In this document: positions 1-8,728 of the stretch, piece after piece
How the letters are laid out: each line of letters starts with the position of its first letter
Position numbering within the stretch: the first letter of the stretch is position 1
NCBI GenBank assembly: GCA_002707025.1
Contig: PALG01000015.1
Coordinates: 153,601 to 217,600, forward strand
Direction of reading: 5' to 3'
DNA: 64,000 nucleotides
Source: Flavobacteriaceae bacterium
GTDB lineage: Bacteria; Bacteroidota; Bacteroidia; Flavobacteriales; Flavobacteriaceae
Notes under the pieces: generated by a model
Database searches by the model: none
What the model was told of the DNA's origin: nothing
Seen by the model: only the letters and a program-made list of their open reading frames with translations
Position numbers and translations under genes: made by a program

Positions 1-429
1 TACAATCCTCCTGCCTCTGTAAAGTACTTCTTAGGATTGGCTTTATTGGGTGTAGGTTTTGCTTTCTTGGCTTTTGGTGCTAGAAATGTGCCTGCTGGAG
101 CAGAGAGTGCCAGTTTAAGTATGGCCTGGCTGGTATTTGCTTATTTATTTCATACGCTTGGGGAATTATGTCTTTCTCCTATGGGGCTCTCCTACTTAAG
201 TAAATTGATTCCAGCAAGAATGATTGCCTTTATGTTTGGGGTATACTATTTAGCCATCGCAATTGGTAATAAATTGGCACATTATGTGGGTGGGGATATT
301 GAAAAGATCACCCAAGAATATAGCTTGTCGACTTTCTTCTTGATATTTACATTTATACCTATTGGTTTAGGGTTAGTGTCATTATTGTTACACCCTTTAC
401 TAAAGCGATTAATGCACGGCGTGCGATAA
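1..429 (+). CDS. POT-family peptide MFS transporter, C-terminal part
   Basis: This is the last 142 residues of an integral membrane protein whose 5' part lies outside the window; the reading frame is open from base 1. About four hydrophobic helices are visible, and the stretch with HTLGELCLSPMGLSYLSKL is typical of proton-dependent oligopeptide (POT/PTR2, DtpT-like) transporters, where this E..LSP(M/I)G motif lies in a late membrane helix. The family imports di- and tripeptides with protons across the inner membrane. A strong intrinsic terminator follows the stop codon, so the gene ends its transcription unit. The family call is fairly secure; substrate range cannot be judged from this fragment. 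Confidence 0.8.
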   Translation, partial: YNPPASVKYFLGLALLGVGFAFLAFGARNVPAGAESASLSMAWLVFAYLFHTLGELCLSPMGLSYLSKLIPARMIAFMFGVYYLAIAIGNKLAHYVGGDIEKITQEYSLSTFFLIFTFIPIGLGLVSLLLHPLLKRLMHGVR

Positions 430-446
430 AAACAATACTTTTCCTC

Positions 447-477
447 AAAAAACGTTCCCATTGTGGAACGTTTTTTG
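447..477 (+). terminator. Intrinsic terminator after the peptide transporter
   Basis: A perfect 12-bp stem (AAAAAACGTTCC / GGAACGTTTTTT) with a 6-base loop ends in a T run, 18 bases after the transporter stop codon. Confidence 0.85.
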
Positions 478-507
478 TTTATATTTCAGAAATAGAAAAA
501 TCTAACG

Positions 508-1050
508 ATGAAGAAAATTACAATTTTATTACTGCTGTTTTCTGTAAGTTTAGCTTCTGCACAGGAAATTAAGTGGATGACGATGGAGGATGCTTTGGCG
601 GCACAAGCTAAAAACCCCAAAAAAATATTTGTGGATATGTATACGGTTTGGTGTGGTCCCTGCAAAATGTTGGATAAGAATACCTTTAGCAATCCCGATG
701 TGGCTAATTTTATCAATAAGAATTTTTATGCGGTAAAATTTAATGCAGAGGGGAATGCAAAAATCAATTATAAAGGGAAGCTATATGCAAATCCAAGTTA
801 CGATCCTGCCAAAGCTACCCGGAGAAATTCAGCACACCAGTTTTCTAGGTACCTAGGTGTTACGGCATATCCTACCGTAATTTTTTTAGATGAAAACGGG
901 AATTTAATCAATCGCGTAAAAGGCTATCGTACTCCACAGCAAATGGAACTTTTTCTGAAGCTATTTGGAACCGATTTGTGGAAACAAATTACCACGCAAG
1001 AAGCTTATCAAGAGTATGTAGATAATTTTAAACCCGAATTTAAAGGATAA
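508..1050 (+). CDS. Secreted thioredoxin-fold protein (copy 1)
   Basis: A 180-residue protein with a signal peptide (residues 1-18, ending in SASAQ) followed by a thioredoxin-like domain. The redox motif WCGPC is near residue 48 and the cis-proline segment AYPTVIF near residue 125, so the catalytic features of a dithiol oxidoreductase are intact. It is expected to act in the periplasm. It lies 3 bp upstream of a second gene of nearly the same length and architecture (both have a KWM/NWM..M.(D/E)ALAAQ start and KNTFSN after the active site), so the pair arose by tandem duplication and is probably co-transcribed. The substrate is unknown. Confidence 0.85.
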   Translation: MKKITILLLLFSVSLASAQEIKWMTMEDALAAQAKNPKKIFVDMYTVWCGPCKMLDKNTFSNPDVANFINKNFYAVKFNAEGNAKINYKGKLYANPSYDPAKATRRNSAHQFSRYLGVTAYPTVIFLDENGNLINRVKGYRTPQQMELFLKLFGTDLWKQITTQEAYQEYVDNFKPEFKG

Positions 1051-1053
1051 GAA

Positions 1054-1593
1054 ATGATGGATAAATGGATGGGAATCTTCTTTTTTTGTATGACATCATT
1101 GGTTTTTTCACAAGAGAAAATTAATTGGATGTCCATGGATGAAGCACTCGCTGCCCAACAGGAAACACCAAAAAAAATTATCATGGATGTGTACACCACT
1201 TGGTGTGGCCCTTGCAAATTATTAGATAAAAATACCTTCAGTAATAAAAATGTCATTGCTTTCATCAATAAAAATTATTACGCTGTAAAGTTCAATGCGG
1301 AAGGTCCCGAAGAAATTACTTTTGAAGGATTTACCTATACCAATCCTAATTACCAACCCGAACGGAAAGGGAGAAATGCCACTCATTTTTTTGCCGATGC
1401 CTTACGAATCCCTGGGTATCCAAGTTTGGTTTTCTTTGAAGATAATGGAAAATTAATTCAAGCGGTTCCAGGGTATAAAACTCCGCAAGAATTGGAAATT
1501 TATCTCAAAATGATAGCCAATGATGACTACAAAGAGCTAACAACCATTGAGGCATGGGAAGCTTATCAAAAAGAGTTTAAGGGTACTTTCTAA
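1054..1593 (+). CDS. Secreted thioredoxin-fold protein (copy 2)
   Basis: A 179-residue paralogue of the gene just upstream. It has a short hydrophobic signal (to about residue 19, FSQ), the intact WCGPC motif near residue 50 and a GYPSLVFF cis-proline segment. The ATG at 1054 is followed by further in-frame ATGs at 1057 and 1069, so the exact start is uncertain by a few codons. Its 3' end overlaps the convergent comEC gene by 17 bp, which leaves no room for a terminator between them. A periplasmic dithiol/disulfide role is inferred from the fold; the partner is unknown. Confidence 0.83.
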   Translation: MMDKWMGIFFFCMTSLVFSQEKINWMSMDEALAAQQETPKKIIMDVYTTWCGPCKLLDKNTFSNKNVIAFINKNYYAVKFNAEGPEEITFEGFTYTNPNYQPERKGRNATHFFADALRIPGYPSLVFFEDNGKLIQAVPGYKTPQELEIYLKMIANDDYKELTTIEAWEAYQKEFKGTF

Positions 1594-3601
1594 AAACGAT
1601 GTAAGCTCCTTCATTATAGGTGCTATGAAAAGGAATTTGCCTTTTTTGGCATGTGTATTTCCATCTTTCTACATACGATTTGTAGTTGCTTCCATCTGCA
1701 ATAATGGCAAGGGGCTTCAGGGAATCAATCATTCGTTCCAAGTTTACTTTCGGACTATCGGTAAATAGAAGTACCGCCCCTTTTACGCTTGGGTATACTC
1801 CCAAACTATCCAATACAATGTAGGTGTGCTTTTCGTGTTTCCATACCGAGGAAAATTTCAGCTGTCTCACGGGCTTATCTTTCTGAATGAAAAAACTTCT
1901 TAAGGGTTCTTGCTGCACTGAAATAAGGGAATCTTTTTTCAATAAAATGATTTCTTCCGAAGTAACGGTGGCTATCAACGTATTTCTAGTTTTATGAAAT
2001 ACAATAAGGGACTCCTCAGGAGACCATTTTGTCCAAAGGGTATGTGCGAAGGACAAAATAATAATGCTTAATAAACTAAAAGTCCATTGACGGTTTCGGG
2101 TTTTCCAAAATAATACCAGTGTTATGGTAAACGCATAGGAAAGAATCATCTTTTCAAAGGATAGGGAGAGGCTTTCAAAAACAAAACGGTTGTGTGAAGC
2201 AATCCATATAATGAGGTCATTCATGTTTTGTAATGCCAATTGTAAACCTTTTTCCAACCAAAATATGTTTTCTCCCAAGCCAGCAAGACAAAGGACAAGG
2301 ATGCCATAACTTAAAAGAACTCCCAAGAAAGGTAAAATCAATAAATTGGTTAAAAAAAATAGTCCTGGAAATTGATGAAAATAGTAAATACTTAGTGGTG
2401 CAACCCCTATTTGAGCGGCAAGGCTCACGGTAGTTAGATTCCAAAAATACCTGAGGAGCTTATTTCTTGGACGGTAAAGCTGTGTCATCATTGGCTGAAT
2501 CCATATAATAAAAAAAACAGCTAAATAGCTTAATTGAAACCCTACTTGAAATAGCCATAAGGGCTGAAATAAAAGAAGAACGAAGTAGGACATGAGTAGG
2601 GTATTGTATGTGCTTTGTTTTCTTTGAAAAGCCAAGGAAATCGATAAAAAGGAAAACATAGTGACCGCTCTTACAACCGAAGGGGATAGTCCTGCCATAA
2701 AAGCAAAACCCCATAAGAGCACTAAAATCAAAAAAGCTTTGATAAACTTCCCTTTCGGCAATCGTTGCAATGGACGTAAAAGCGCATGGAATATAAAAAG
2801 CAGTATGCCTACATGGAGGCCGGATACGGCAAGTATGTGTACGGCTCCTGCAGCAGCATATTGTTTGTAAAGGTCTTTGTCGATCACTCGTTTTTCTCCC
2901 AAAATCAAGGCTTGTAAAATCTCACGTTCCCTATTTTCTAAAAGTGTATTTTTTAGTTGATGAACAAGGTAATTGCGAAATTTTCCTGCATATCCACGAA
3001 GACTTCTACGTCCTAAATGGCTCGATAGGATCTGCTTCTTCTGAAAAGTAAGCTCGCCAAAAACCCCTAAAGAAGCCATGTACTTTTTGTAATCAAATTG
3101 ATAGGGATTTAAAGGAGACTTGATTTCAGATACCTTTGTGTAAATCCATAGGGTCTCATCAATACGGAAGGAGGCTTCAAGAGAGTCCTTTTCGAGATTC
3201 AGTAGGATTACTCCTTGGGAAGAAACGGGTCCTATAGATTGCACTTCTGCCAGGTATTTATTGTGGTAGGTCGAAGGTTTTAACACATCTCTTATTTGAA
3301 CTTGATATACATGAAAGCGCTCCTTCTGTCCTTGGTTCGAAAAATGATTTATCTGAAATTGAGGAAGTTTTTGTTGAAAATTTCCATAACCAATACAAAA
3401 AAAAGCGAGGAACGTCCCTACACTGGATATCCAGTTTGGGAGGGGGTGGCGTTGGTTCCAAAGCCATGTAATTATAAGCAAGACTAAAAAAACCGAAGCG
3501 ACAACAACTCCAGAAAAAGTATCGGGAAAGTAGTTCCCCCAGACCAAGCCACAGGTTATCGCTAGGCTGAATAGGATAAGTGAATGATTAATAGTGCGCA
3601 T
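1577..3601 (-). CDS. comEC: ComEC/Rec2-type competence channel protein
   Basis: A 674-residue polytopic membrane protein. The N-terminal third contains two or three helices and a soluble DUF4131-like region. The middle contains the competence domain, including HILAVSGLHVGIL near residues 255-267, the signature of ComEC, which carries single-stranded DNA across the inner membrane during natural transformation. The C-terminal 170 residues resemble the end of the metallo-beta-lactamase domain of longer ComEC proteins (IIADGSN, near the end GAYIVF). However, I see no HxHxDH metal motif, so this domain looks catalytically dead. The gene is last in a leftward series from surE and overlaps the end of the convergent thioredoxin gene. 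Confidence 0.85.
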   Translation of the reverse strand: MRTINHSLILFSLAITCGLVWGNYFPDTFSGVVVASVFLVLLIITWLWNQRHPLPNWISSVGTFLAFFCIGYGNFQQKLPQFQINHFSNQGQKERFHVYQVQIRDVLKPSTYHNKYLAEVQSIGPVSSQGVILLNLEKDSLEASFRIDETLWIYTKVSEIKSPLNPYQFDYKKYMASLGVFGELTFQKKQILSSHLGRRSLRGYAGKFRNYLVHQLKNTLLENREREILQALILGEKRVIDKDLYKQYAAAGAVHILAVSGLHVGILLFIFHALLRPLQRLPKGKFIKAFLILVLLWGFAFMAGLSPSVVRAVTMFSFLSISLAFQRKQSTYNTLLMSYFVLLLFQPLWLFQVGFQLSYLAVFFIIWIQPMMTQLYRPRNKLLRYFWNLTTVSLAAQIGVAPLSIYYFHQFPGLFFLTNLLILPFLGVLLSYGILVLCLAGLGENIFWLEKGLQLALQNMNDLIIWIASHNRFVFESLSLSFEKMILSYAFTITLVLFWKTRNRQWTFSLLSIIILSFAHTLWTKWSPEESLIVFHKTRNTLIATVTSEEIILLKKDSLISVQQEPLRSFFIQKDKPVRQLKFSSVWKHEKHTYIVLDSLGVYPSVKGAVLLFTDSPKVNLERMIDSLKPLAIIADGSNYKSYVERWKYTCQKRQIPFHSTYNEGAYIVFRKYP

Positions 3602-3658
3602 CTTCAGAAAAGGTTGCTAACTGAAGATTAATGGGAAAGCTTGCTTAAAGATAAAAAA

Positions 3659-4156
3659 TTAAATGATTCGGCGTACTTCCACAAAAGCACTTTTCCAATA
3701 ATTTTCGTCCAAAGAAGAGATAATCACACCTCTGGAAGTAGTGGAATGTATAAATTTTATCTCCCCTCTATGGTTTTCAACAACTAGCCCTACATGGTTA
3801 ATAACCCGATGATTTTTGTTGGTTTGGAAGAAGAGTAGGTCACCTTCTTCCGTATCATGAAGTTTAATTTTAATGCCCTTGGTGGCCATGTCCCTGGAAA
3901 TTCGTGGGAGTGCGATATTTTCTTTTTTGAAGGAAGTATATACCAGCCCAGAACAGTCCATACCCCGTTTGTCCACTCCGCCATATTTATAGCGTGTACC
4001 TTCAAAAGATTTGGCATAGGTAACTATTTTTGAAGCCTTTTTGGCAGTAACCGAAACCTTAGTATCTCCAATAATCGTGGTGTTTTTAGGCTTTCGGGAG
4101 GCTCCGCAGGATGCTAATAAAAAGCTTAGAAGCAAAAGCAGGTAGAGGTTTTTCAT
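3659..4156 (-). CDS. NlpC/P60 family cell-wall peptidase lipoprotein
   Basis: A 165-residue lipoprotein: the signal peptide ends in the lipobox LASC (Cys17). The NlpC/P60 (C40) domain spans about residues 40-160, with the catalytic Cys in MDCSGLVY, the catalytic His in INHVGLVVE and a third polar His in FIHSTTSRG. Such enzymes cut D-gamma-glutamyl-meso-diaminopimelate bonds in peptidoglycan stem peptides. Being lipid-anchored, it should act at the envelope, probably at the outer membrane. It sits between lpxB and comEC, reading the same way. All three catalytic positions are present, so activity is likely. Confidence 0.88.
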   Translation of the reverse strand: MKNLYLLLLLSFLLASCGASRKPKNTTIIGDTKVSVTAKKASKIVTYAKSFEGTRYKYGGVDKRGMDCSGLVYTSFKKENIALPRISRDMATKGIKIKLHDTEEGDLLFFQTNKNHRVINHVGLVVENHRGEIKFIHSTTSRGVIISSLDENYWKSAFVEVRRII

Positions 4157-4212
4157 CTTACTGAAAACGATTTGGTTCTGTTAAAATTATAAAAAAATCT
4201 GAAACTGATTGC

Positions 4213-5322
4213 TTAGGACAGCGAATTAACGATCAATTTAGCTGTTTTCTCACTGGCTCCACGACCTCCTAAAGCTATTTCTAAATCGTAGTAATCCAAA
4301 AACATCACCGCTCTTTGGTAGTCGTCCAGTATTTTTTTTAATTCTAGCTTCAAGTTTTTTGTGTTGAATTCGGTCTGAATTAATTCGGTGACAGCAGGCT
4401 TATCCAAAATAAGATTCACCAACGATATATACTTCAATTGGATGATTCTTTTGGCAATTTCATAAGAAATCCTACTACCTTTATAACAGACAACCTGCGG
4501 GACTTTGTACAAGGCTGTTTCCAAGGTCGCTGTTCCCGAAGTGACCAGCGCGGCGTGCGAAACACTTAATAAATCGTAGGTTTTATTGAGGAGCAGATGC
4601 ACATTGTCTTTTTCGATAAACTGAAGGTAAAACTCCTTTTCTTGACTAGGGGCTCCTGCGATGACAAATTGATATTCGGAAAAATCATCTACCACCGAAA
4701 GCATCACTTGGAGCATTTTGGAGATCTCTTGTTTTCTACTTCCGGGGAGGAGTGCAATGACAGGGCGTTCGTCTAATTTGTTCTCTTTTTTGAAGACATC
4801 CGGATTCACTTGAGGCCTGTTTTCAATAGCATCCAGAAGGGGATGACCCACAAAATGCACTGGATAGTCATATTTTTGGTAAAAATCCTCTACGAAAGGA
4901 AGCACCACATACATGTGGTCAATGGTTTTTTTGATGGTTTTTACCCTTCCCGCCCGGGATGCCCATACCTGCGGACTTATATAATAATAGGTTTTTAGCC
5001 CTTTGGGTTTGGCCCATTTTGCGATTCGAAGGTTAAATCCAGAGTTGTCAATAAAGATCAGTGCATCAGGTTGAAAGTCTAGAATATCTTTTTTACATTG
5101 TTTGAAAAGCTTGGAAATTTTAGAGAGATTGGTGATCACTTCCAAGAAGCCCATGATAGCCCTGTCCTTGTAATGAACTACTAATTCCCCACCCTGCTCG
5201 GCCATTAAATCACCTCCCCAAAACCTGAATTCGGCCGTAGGATCTTCTTTTTTAAGCGCTTTCATTAAGTTCGACCCATGTAGATCGCCCGACGCTTCCC
5301 CTGCAAGAAGGTAATACTTCAT
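4213..5322 (-). CDS. lpxB: Lipid-A-disaccharide synthase
   Basis: A 369-residue protein of normal length for LpxB. It starts with the family hallmark LAGEASGDLHG and carries the nucleotide-sugar binding region LLPGSRKQEI near residues 193-202 and GTATLETAL near 258. LpxB (GT19) joins UDP-2,3-diacylglucosamine to 2,3-diacylglucosamine-1-phosphate to form the lipid A disaccharide at the inner face of the cytoplasmic membrane. The gene begins 1 base after the stop of the upstream small membrane protein gene, so surE, the small gene and lpxB form one leftward operon. Confidence 0.95.
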   Translation of the reverse strand: MKYYLLAGEASGDLHGSNLMKALKKEDPTAEFRFWGGDLMAEQGGELVVHYKDRAIMGFLEVITNLSKISKLFKQCKKDILDFQPDALIFIDNSGFNLRIAKWAKPKGLKTYYYISPQVWASRAGRVKTIKKTIDHMYVVLPFVEDFYQKYDYPVHFVGHPLLDAIENRPQVNPDVFKKENKLDERPVIALLPGSRKQEISKMLQVMLSVVDDFSEYQFVIAGAPSQEKEFYLQFIEKDNVHLLLNKTYDLLSVSHAALVTSGTATLETALYKVPQVVCYKGSRISYEIAKRIIQLKYISLVNLILDKPAVTELIQTEFNTKNLKLELKKILDDYQRAVMFLDYYDLEIALGGRGASEKTAKLIVNSLS

Positions 5323-5323
5323 G

Positions 5324-5611
5324 TTATAAAAAATATATTAAATAGGCTGTAATCGCTGTAACAAAGGTAGCCATTAAGACGCCACGTGCTCGATAATCCC
5401 TATTTAATTTCAGAAAACCAAAAAAAGCTGCCAAATTAGGTAGAGCGCCTAAGCATAACAACATCCATAAATTCTGGGTGTCTACATAAAACTGAAAGGT
5501 ATCCGCAAAACCATTTCCCTTAAGGAAAGCAATGATAAAAGTGCACAATAAGACCCCCAGGGAATTGCAGATAATTCCGACGGCAAAACCAGTAAAAATT
5601 TCCTTTTTCAT
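5324..5611 (-). CDS. Small conserved membrane protein between surE and lpxB
   Basis: A protein of about 95 residues with three predicted membrane helices (FAVGIICNSLGVLLCTFII near the start, LWMLLCLGALPNLAAFFGF in the middle, and a C-terminal helix). I choose the ATG at 5611 (MKKEIFTG), giving no overlap of its coding part with surE's last codons beyond 1-2 bases; an ATG at 5629 would add six residues and overlap surE by 17 bp. I do not recognise a family function. Its fixed position between surE and lpxB suggests an envelope role, but that is only inference from context. Confidence 0.75.
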   Translation of the reverse strand: MKKEIFTGFAVGIICNSLGVLLCTFIIAFLKGNGFADTFQFYVDTQNLWMLLCLGALPNLAAFFGFLKLNRDYRARGVLMATFVTAITAYLIYFL

Positions 5612-5612
5612 C

Positions 5613-6389
5613 TTAAATATCCCAGGCATTAATATCCTTAATGGCGTGATGAGCGGTTAAATCGAATTGTACCGGAACTACCGAAACATATCCATTGCGC
5701 AAGGCCCACTCATCGGTATCTTCACCTTTGTCTTCATTTACAAATTCTCCAGAAAGCCAATAATATTCCCTGCCAAGAGGGTTCACCCTTTTGTCGAAAT
5801 TTTCCAGCCAATGCGCATTGGCTTGCCGGCACACTTTAATTCCCTTAATTTCCTTTTCGGGAAGCTTTGGGAAATTTACATTAAGAACCACTCCTTTTGG
5901 AATCCCATTTTTAAGGCATTCCAAAACAATCTTTTTCACAAAAGACTTTACGGGTTCAAAGTTCGCTTCCAAAGAATAGTCCAAGAGTGAAAACCCGATG
6001 GCCGGAATCCCAGTAGTACCTGCTTCTACCGCTGCGCTCATGGTCCCGCTATAAATAACATTGATAGAAGAATTGCTTCCATGGTTAATCCCGCTCACAC
6101 ATAAATCGGGTTTGCGTTTTAAAATTTCATTGGTTGCTAATTTTACACAGTCGGCAGGGGTACCACTACAGCTATATTCGGTTTGTGGTGCGTCTTTGTC
6201 AATCGTGATTTTATCACAAAACAAGGTGTCGTTTACGGTAATCGCATGGCCCATCCCACTTTGTGGTGAATCTGGTGCGACTACACAAACATCCCCTACT
6301 TCGTTCATTACTTCGATGAGGGCCCTAATTCCTGGGGCAGTAATCCCATCGTCATTGGTGACTAAAATCAATGGTTTTTTTTGGCTCAT
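5613..6389 (-). CDS. surE: 5'/3'-nucleotidase SurE
   Basis: A 258-residue SurE phosphatase. The N-terminal ILVTNDDG carries the metal-binding Asp pair; the Asn/Ser ligands are in DSPQSGMGHAIT (residues 40-51) and the SGINHGSN motif near residue 100. The family hydrolyses nucleoside 5'- and 3'-monophosphates and short polyphosphates, and is linked to stationary-phase survival. It heads a leftward series (small membrane protein, lpxB, NlpC/P60). On the minus strand a TACTTTTA box at 6404-6411 could be its -7 element, about 10 bases before the likely transcript start. Confidence 0.95.
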   Translation of the reverse strand: MSQKKPLILVTNDDGITAPGIRALIEVMNEVGDVCVVAPDSPQSGMGHAITVNDTLFCDKITIDKDAPQTEYSCSGTPADCVKLATNEILKRKPDLCVSGINHGSNSSINVIYSGTMSAAVEAGTTGIPAIGFSLLDYSLEANFEPVKSFVKKIVLECLKNGIPKGVVLNVNFPKLPEKEIKGIKVCRQANAHWLENFDKRVNPLGREYYWLSGEFVNEDKGEDTDEWALRNGYVSVVPVQFDLTAHHAIKDINAWDI

Positions 6390-6549
6390 TATTTGCTGTT
6401 CAATAAAAGTATAAAAATACAGTTATTAGCTGTGAAATCTAAATTTTGGTTTTTTAAATTTCTGTATTTAGTGTTTAACAAAAAATTAGTATCATTACAG
6501 CTTCTTCACTAGGTTTTTTGCCTATTTTAGAAGACTAAAAAATGCGGAT

Positions 6550-8727
6550 ATGCGATTTATGAAAAAGAACTTAAAAATATTACTGCTGGCTGTGTTTGTG
6601 GCTTTTGCTTCTTGCAGCTTTACGACCAAAGAATTTAATGATCCAGAGAAGGATAAGTTGTTGGTAGATCTTATTACCTATGTATTGGAAAAGGGACACT
6701 ACGATCCAAAGGACATGAACGATGCTTTTTCAGAAAGTGTTTATGAAGATTTTATCAATGCCATGGACCCTTTGAAGCGTTATTTCACGGCTTCAGACTT
6801 AGAAGAATTCAGTAAATACAAAACACAAATTGATGACCAAATAAAGAATAAGGAATTAACTTTTTTTGATTTGGTGTATAATCGCTATTTAAGTAGGGCT
6901 GAAGATGCGCAAACCTATTACAAAGAAATATTGGAAAAACCCTTTGATTATTCGGTGCAAGAAAACATAGATGTAGACTATGATCATATTCCGTGGGCTA
7001 CTTCGAAAGAAGAACTAAAGGAACGTTGGAGAAAGCAATTAAAATTTACCACGCTTAACAACTACTATGACTTGGTAGAGGAAAAGGAAAAAGCTCCAGA
7101 GATGAAAAAAGAAGCCTTGGAAAACGGAGAAGAATATATTGAAAGTGAAAATGCCCAATTATCCCTTGAAGAATTGGAAGCCAAGGCACGGGAAACTTCC
7201 CAAACGGCGTTAGACGATTACTATGATTTTACGAAGGACCTAGAGCGAAAAGATTATTTTGCGGTATTTCTAAATACTTTGGTTGAAGAATTTGATCCTC
7301 ATACCAACTATTTTGCACCGCCAGATAGAGACCGTTTCGATTTGCGTATGAGTGGGAAACTCGAAGGAATTGGTGCGCGTCTTCAGAAAAAAAACGATTA
7401 CATTACCATTGTGGAGGTCATTAGCGGTGGTCCTGTATGGAGAGGGGAACACTTAGATGTGGGAGACGCCATTCTGAAAGTAAAACAGGAAGATGAGAAC
7501 GAACCTGTGAGCGTGGTGGGCATGCGCGTGGACGATGCGGTAAAACTCATAAAAGGCCCCAAAGGAACAAAAGTTACTTTAACGGTAAAACGTGTAGATG
7601 GAACCATTGAAGAAGAAACCATTACCCGTGATGTAGTGGAGTTGGAAGAAACCTACGCAAAATCCACTTTAATTGAGAAAGCGGATAAAAAATATGGATT
7701 GATCAATCTTCCAGCATTCTATTTCGATATGAAGGATTACGGTGAAAGAAATGCCGCTACCGATATCAAAAAAGAAATTGAAGGCTTGAAGGCTTCCGGA
7801 ATGGAAGGTTTGGTTTTGGACCTTCGCGATAATGGAGGGGGTTCCTTAAGAACTGCAGTGGATATTGCTGGGCTGTTTATTAAAGAAGGCCCCGTAGTGC
7901 AAGTAGCCTCAGGAGGAAAGAGAAAAGAAGTTTTGAAAGATGAAGATAAAAGTGTTGCATGGGATGGGCCCTTGGTCATTTTGGTGAATGAGCTTTCCGC
8001 ATCTGCTTCCGAAATTCTTGCGGCAGCAATGCAGGATTACAAGCGAGCCATTATTATTGGAAGCGAACAGTCCTATGGAAAAGGAACCGTGCAAAACATG
8101 ATCGACTTAAATCAATGGTTGCGGAACAATGATATGGGCGATATGGGTGCCTTAAAACTAACCACTCAGAAGTTTTACCGCGTCAATGGAGGCTCTACCC
8201 AATTGGAAGGGGTGAAAAGTGATGTGGTCATGCCCGATCGGTATAGCTATATTGATATAGGGGAAAGGGATTATGAAAACCCTTTACCTTATGACAAAAT
8301 TTCCCCTGCCAATTATGAGGTATGGGATGGGTACATAGATTATGAAGGTACCATTAAAAGAAGTAAGGAGCGGATGGCTAAAAGCGACCAATTGCGACTT
8401 ATTGATGAAAATGCCCAATGGATCAAAAAGAGCCGTGATGAAAATATGGTGAGTTTAAATTTTGAAGATTACAAAGCAGACATCGAGAAGCGTAAATTAG
8501 AAACAAAAAAGTTTGAGGCCATCGACGAATATGATAATCAGTTAACTTTACGTTCCCTTCCTAACGAAGAGGCTTTAATGAAACAAGACACAACACTTCG
8601 CGAAAAGCGTAAAAGGTGGCACGAAAATTTGGCTGGCGATATTTATGTGGAAGAAGCAGTAAATATTTTGGAAGACCTTAAACTCAATAATATTAGGGAA
8701 GGAAAGGTGGCAAAACTGAAGAATTAA
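6550..8727 (+). CDS. prc: Carboxy-terminal processing protease (Prc/Tsp, S41) lipoprotein
   Basis: A protein of about 722-725 residues. The better start is the second ATG (6559), giving MKKNLKIL and a lipoprotein signal with Cys in FASC. Domains in order: an N-terminal Tsp-specific region, a PDZ domain near residues 235-330 (GIGARL...VGDAILKV), the S41 peptidase with the catalytic Ser in NELSASASE and the Lys in SYGKGTVQ, and a C-terminal DUF3340-like tail rich in charged residues. It degrades or trims envelope proteins from their C-termini, probably in the periplasm attached to a membrane. The next gene begins 1 base after its stop, so they are probably co-transcribed. Confidence 0.92.
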   Translation: MRFMKKNLKILLLAVFVAFASCSFTTKEFNDPEKDKLLVDLITYVLEKGHYDPKDMNDAFSESVYEDFINAMDPLKRYFTASDLEEFSKYKTQIDDQIKNKELTFFDLVYNRYLSRAEDAQTYYKEILEKPFDYSVQENIDVDYDHIPWATSKEELKERWRKQLKFTTLNNYYDLVEEKEKAPEMKKEALENGEEYIESENAQLSLEELEAKARETSQTALDDYYDFTKDLERKDYFAVFLNTLVEEFDPHTNYFAPPDRDRFDLRMSGKLEGIGARLQKKNDYITIVEVISGGPVWRGEHLDVGDAILKVKQEDENEPVSVVGMRVDDAVKLIKGPKGTKVTLTVKRVDGTIEEETITRDVVELEETYAKSTLIEKADKKYGLINLPAFYFDMKDYGERNAATDIKKEIEGLKASGMEGLVLDLRDNGGGSLRTAVDIAGLFIKEGPVVQVASGGKRKEVLKDEDKSVAWDGPLVILVNELSASASEILAAAMQDYKRAIIIGSEQSYGKGTVQNMIDLNQWLRNNDMGDMGALKLTTQKFYRVNGGSTQLEGVKSDVVMPDRYSYIDIGERDYENPLPYDKISPANYEVWDGYIDYEGTIKRSKERMAKSDQLRLIDENAQWIKKSRDENMVSLNFEDYKADIEKRKLETKKFEAIDEYDNQLTLRSLPNEEALMKQDTTLREKRKRWHENLAGDIYVEEAVNILEDLKLNNIREGKVAKLKN

Positions 8728-8728
8728 T

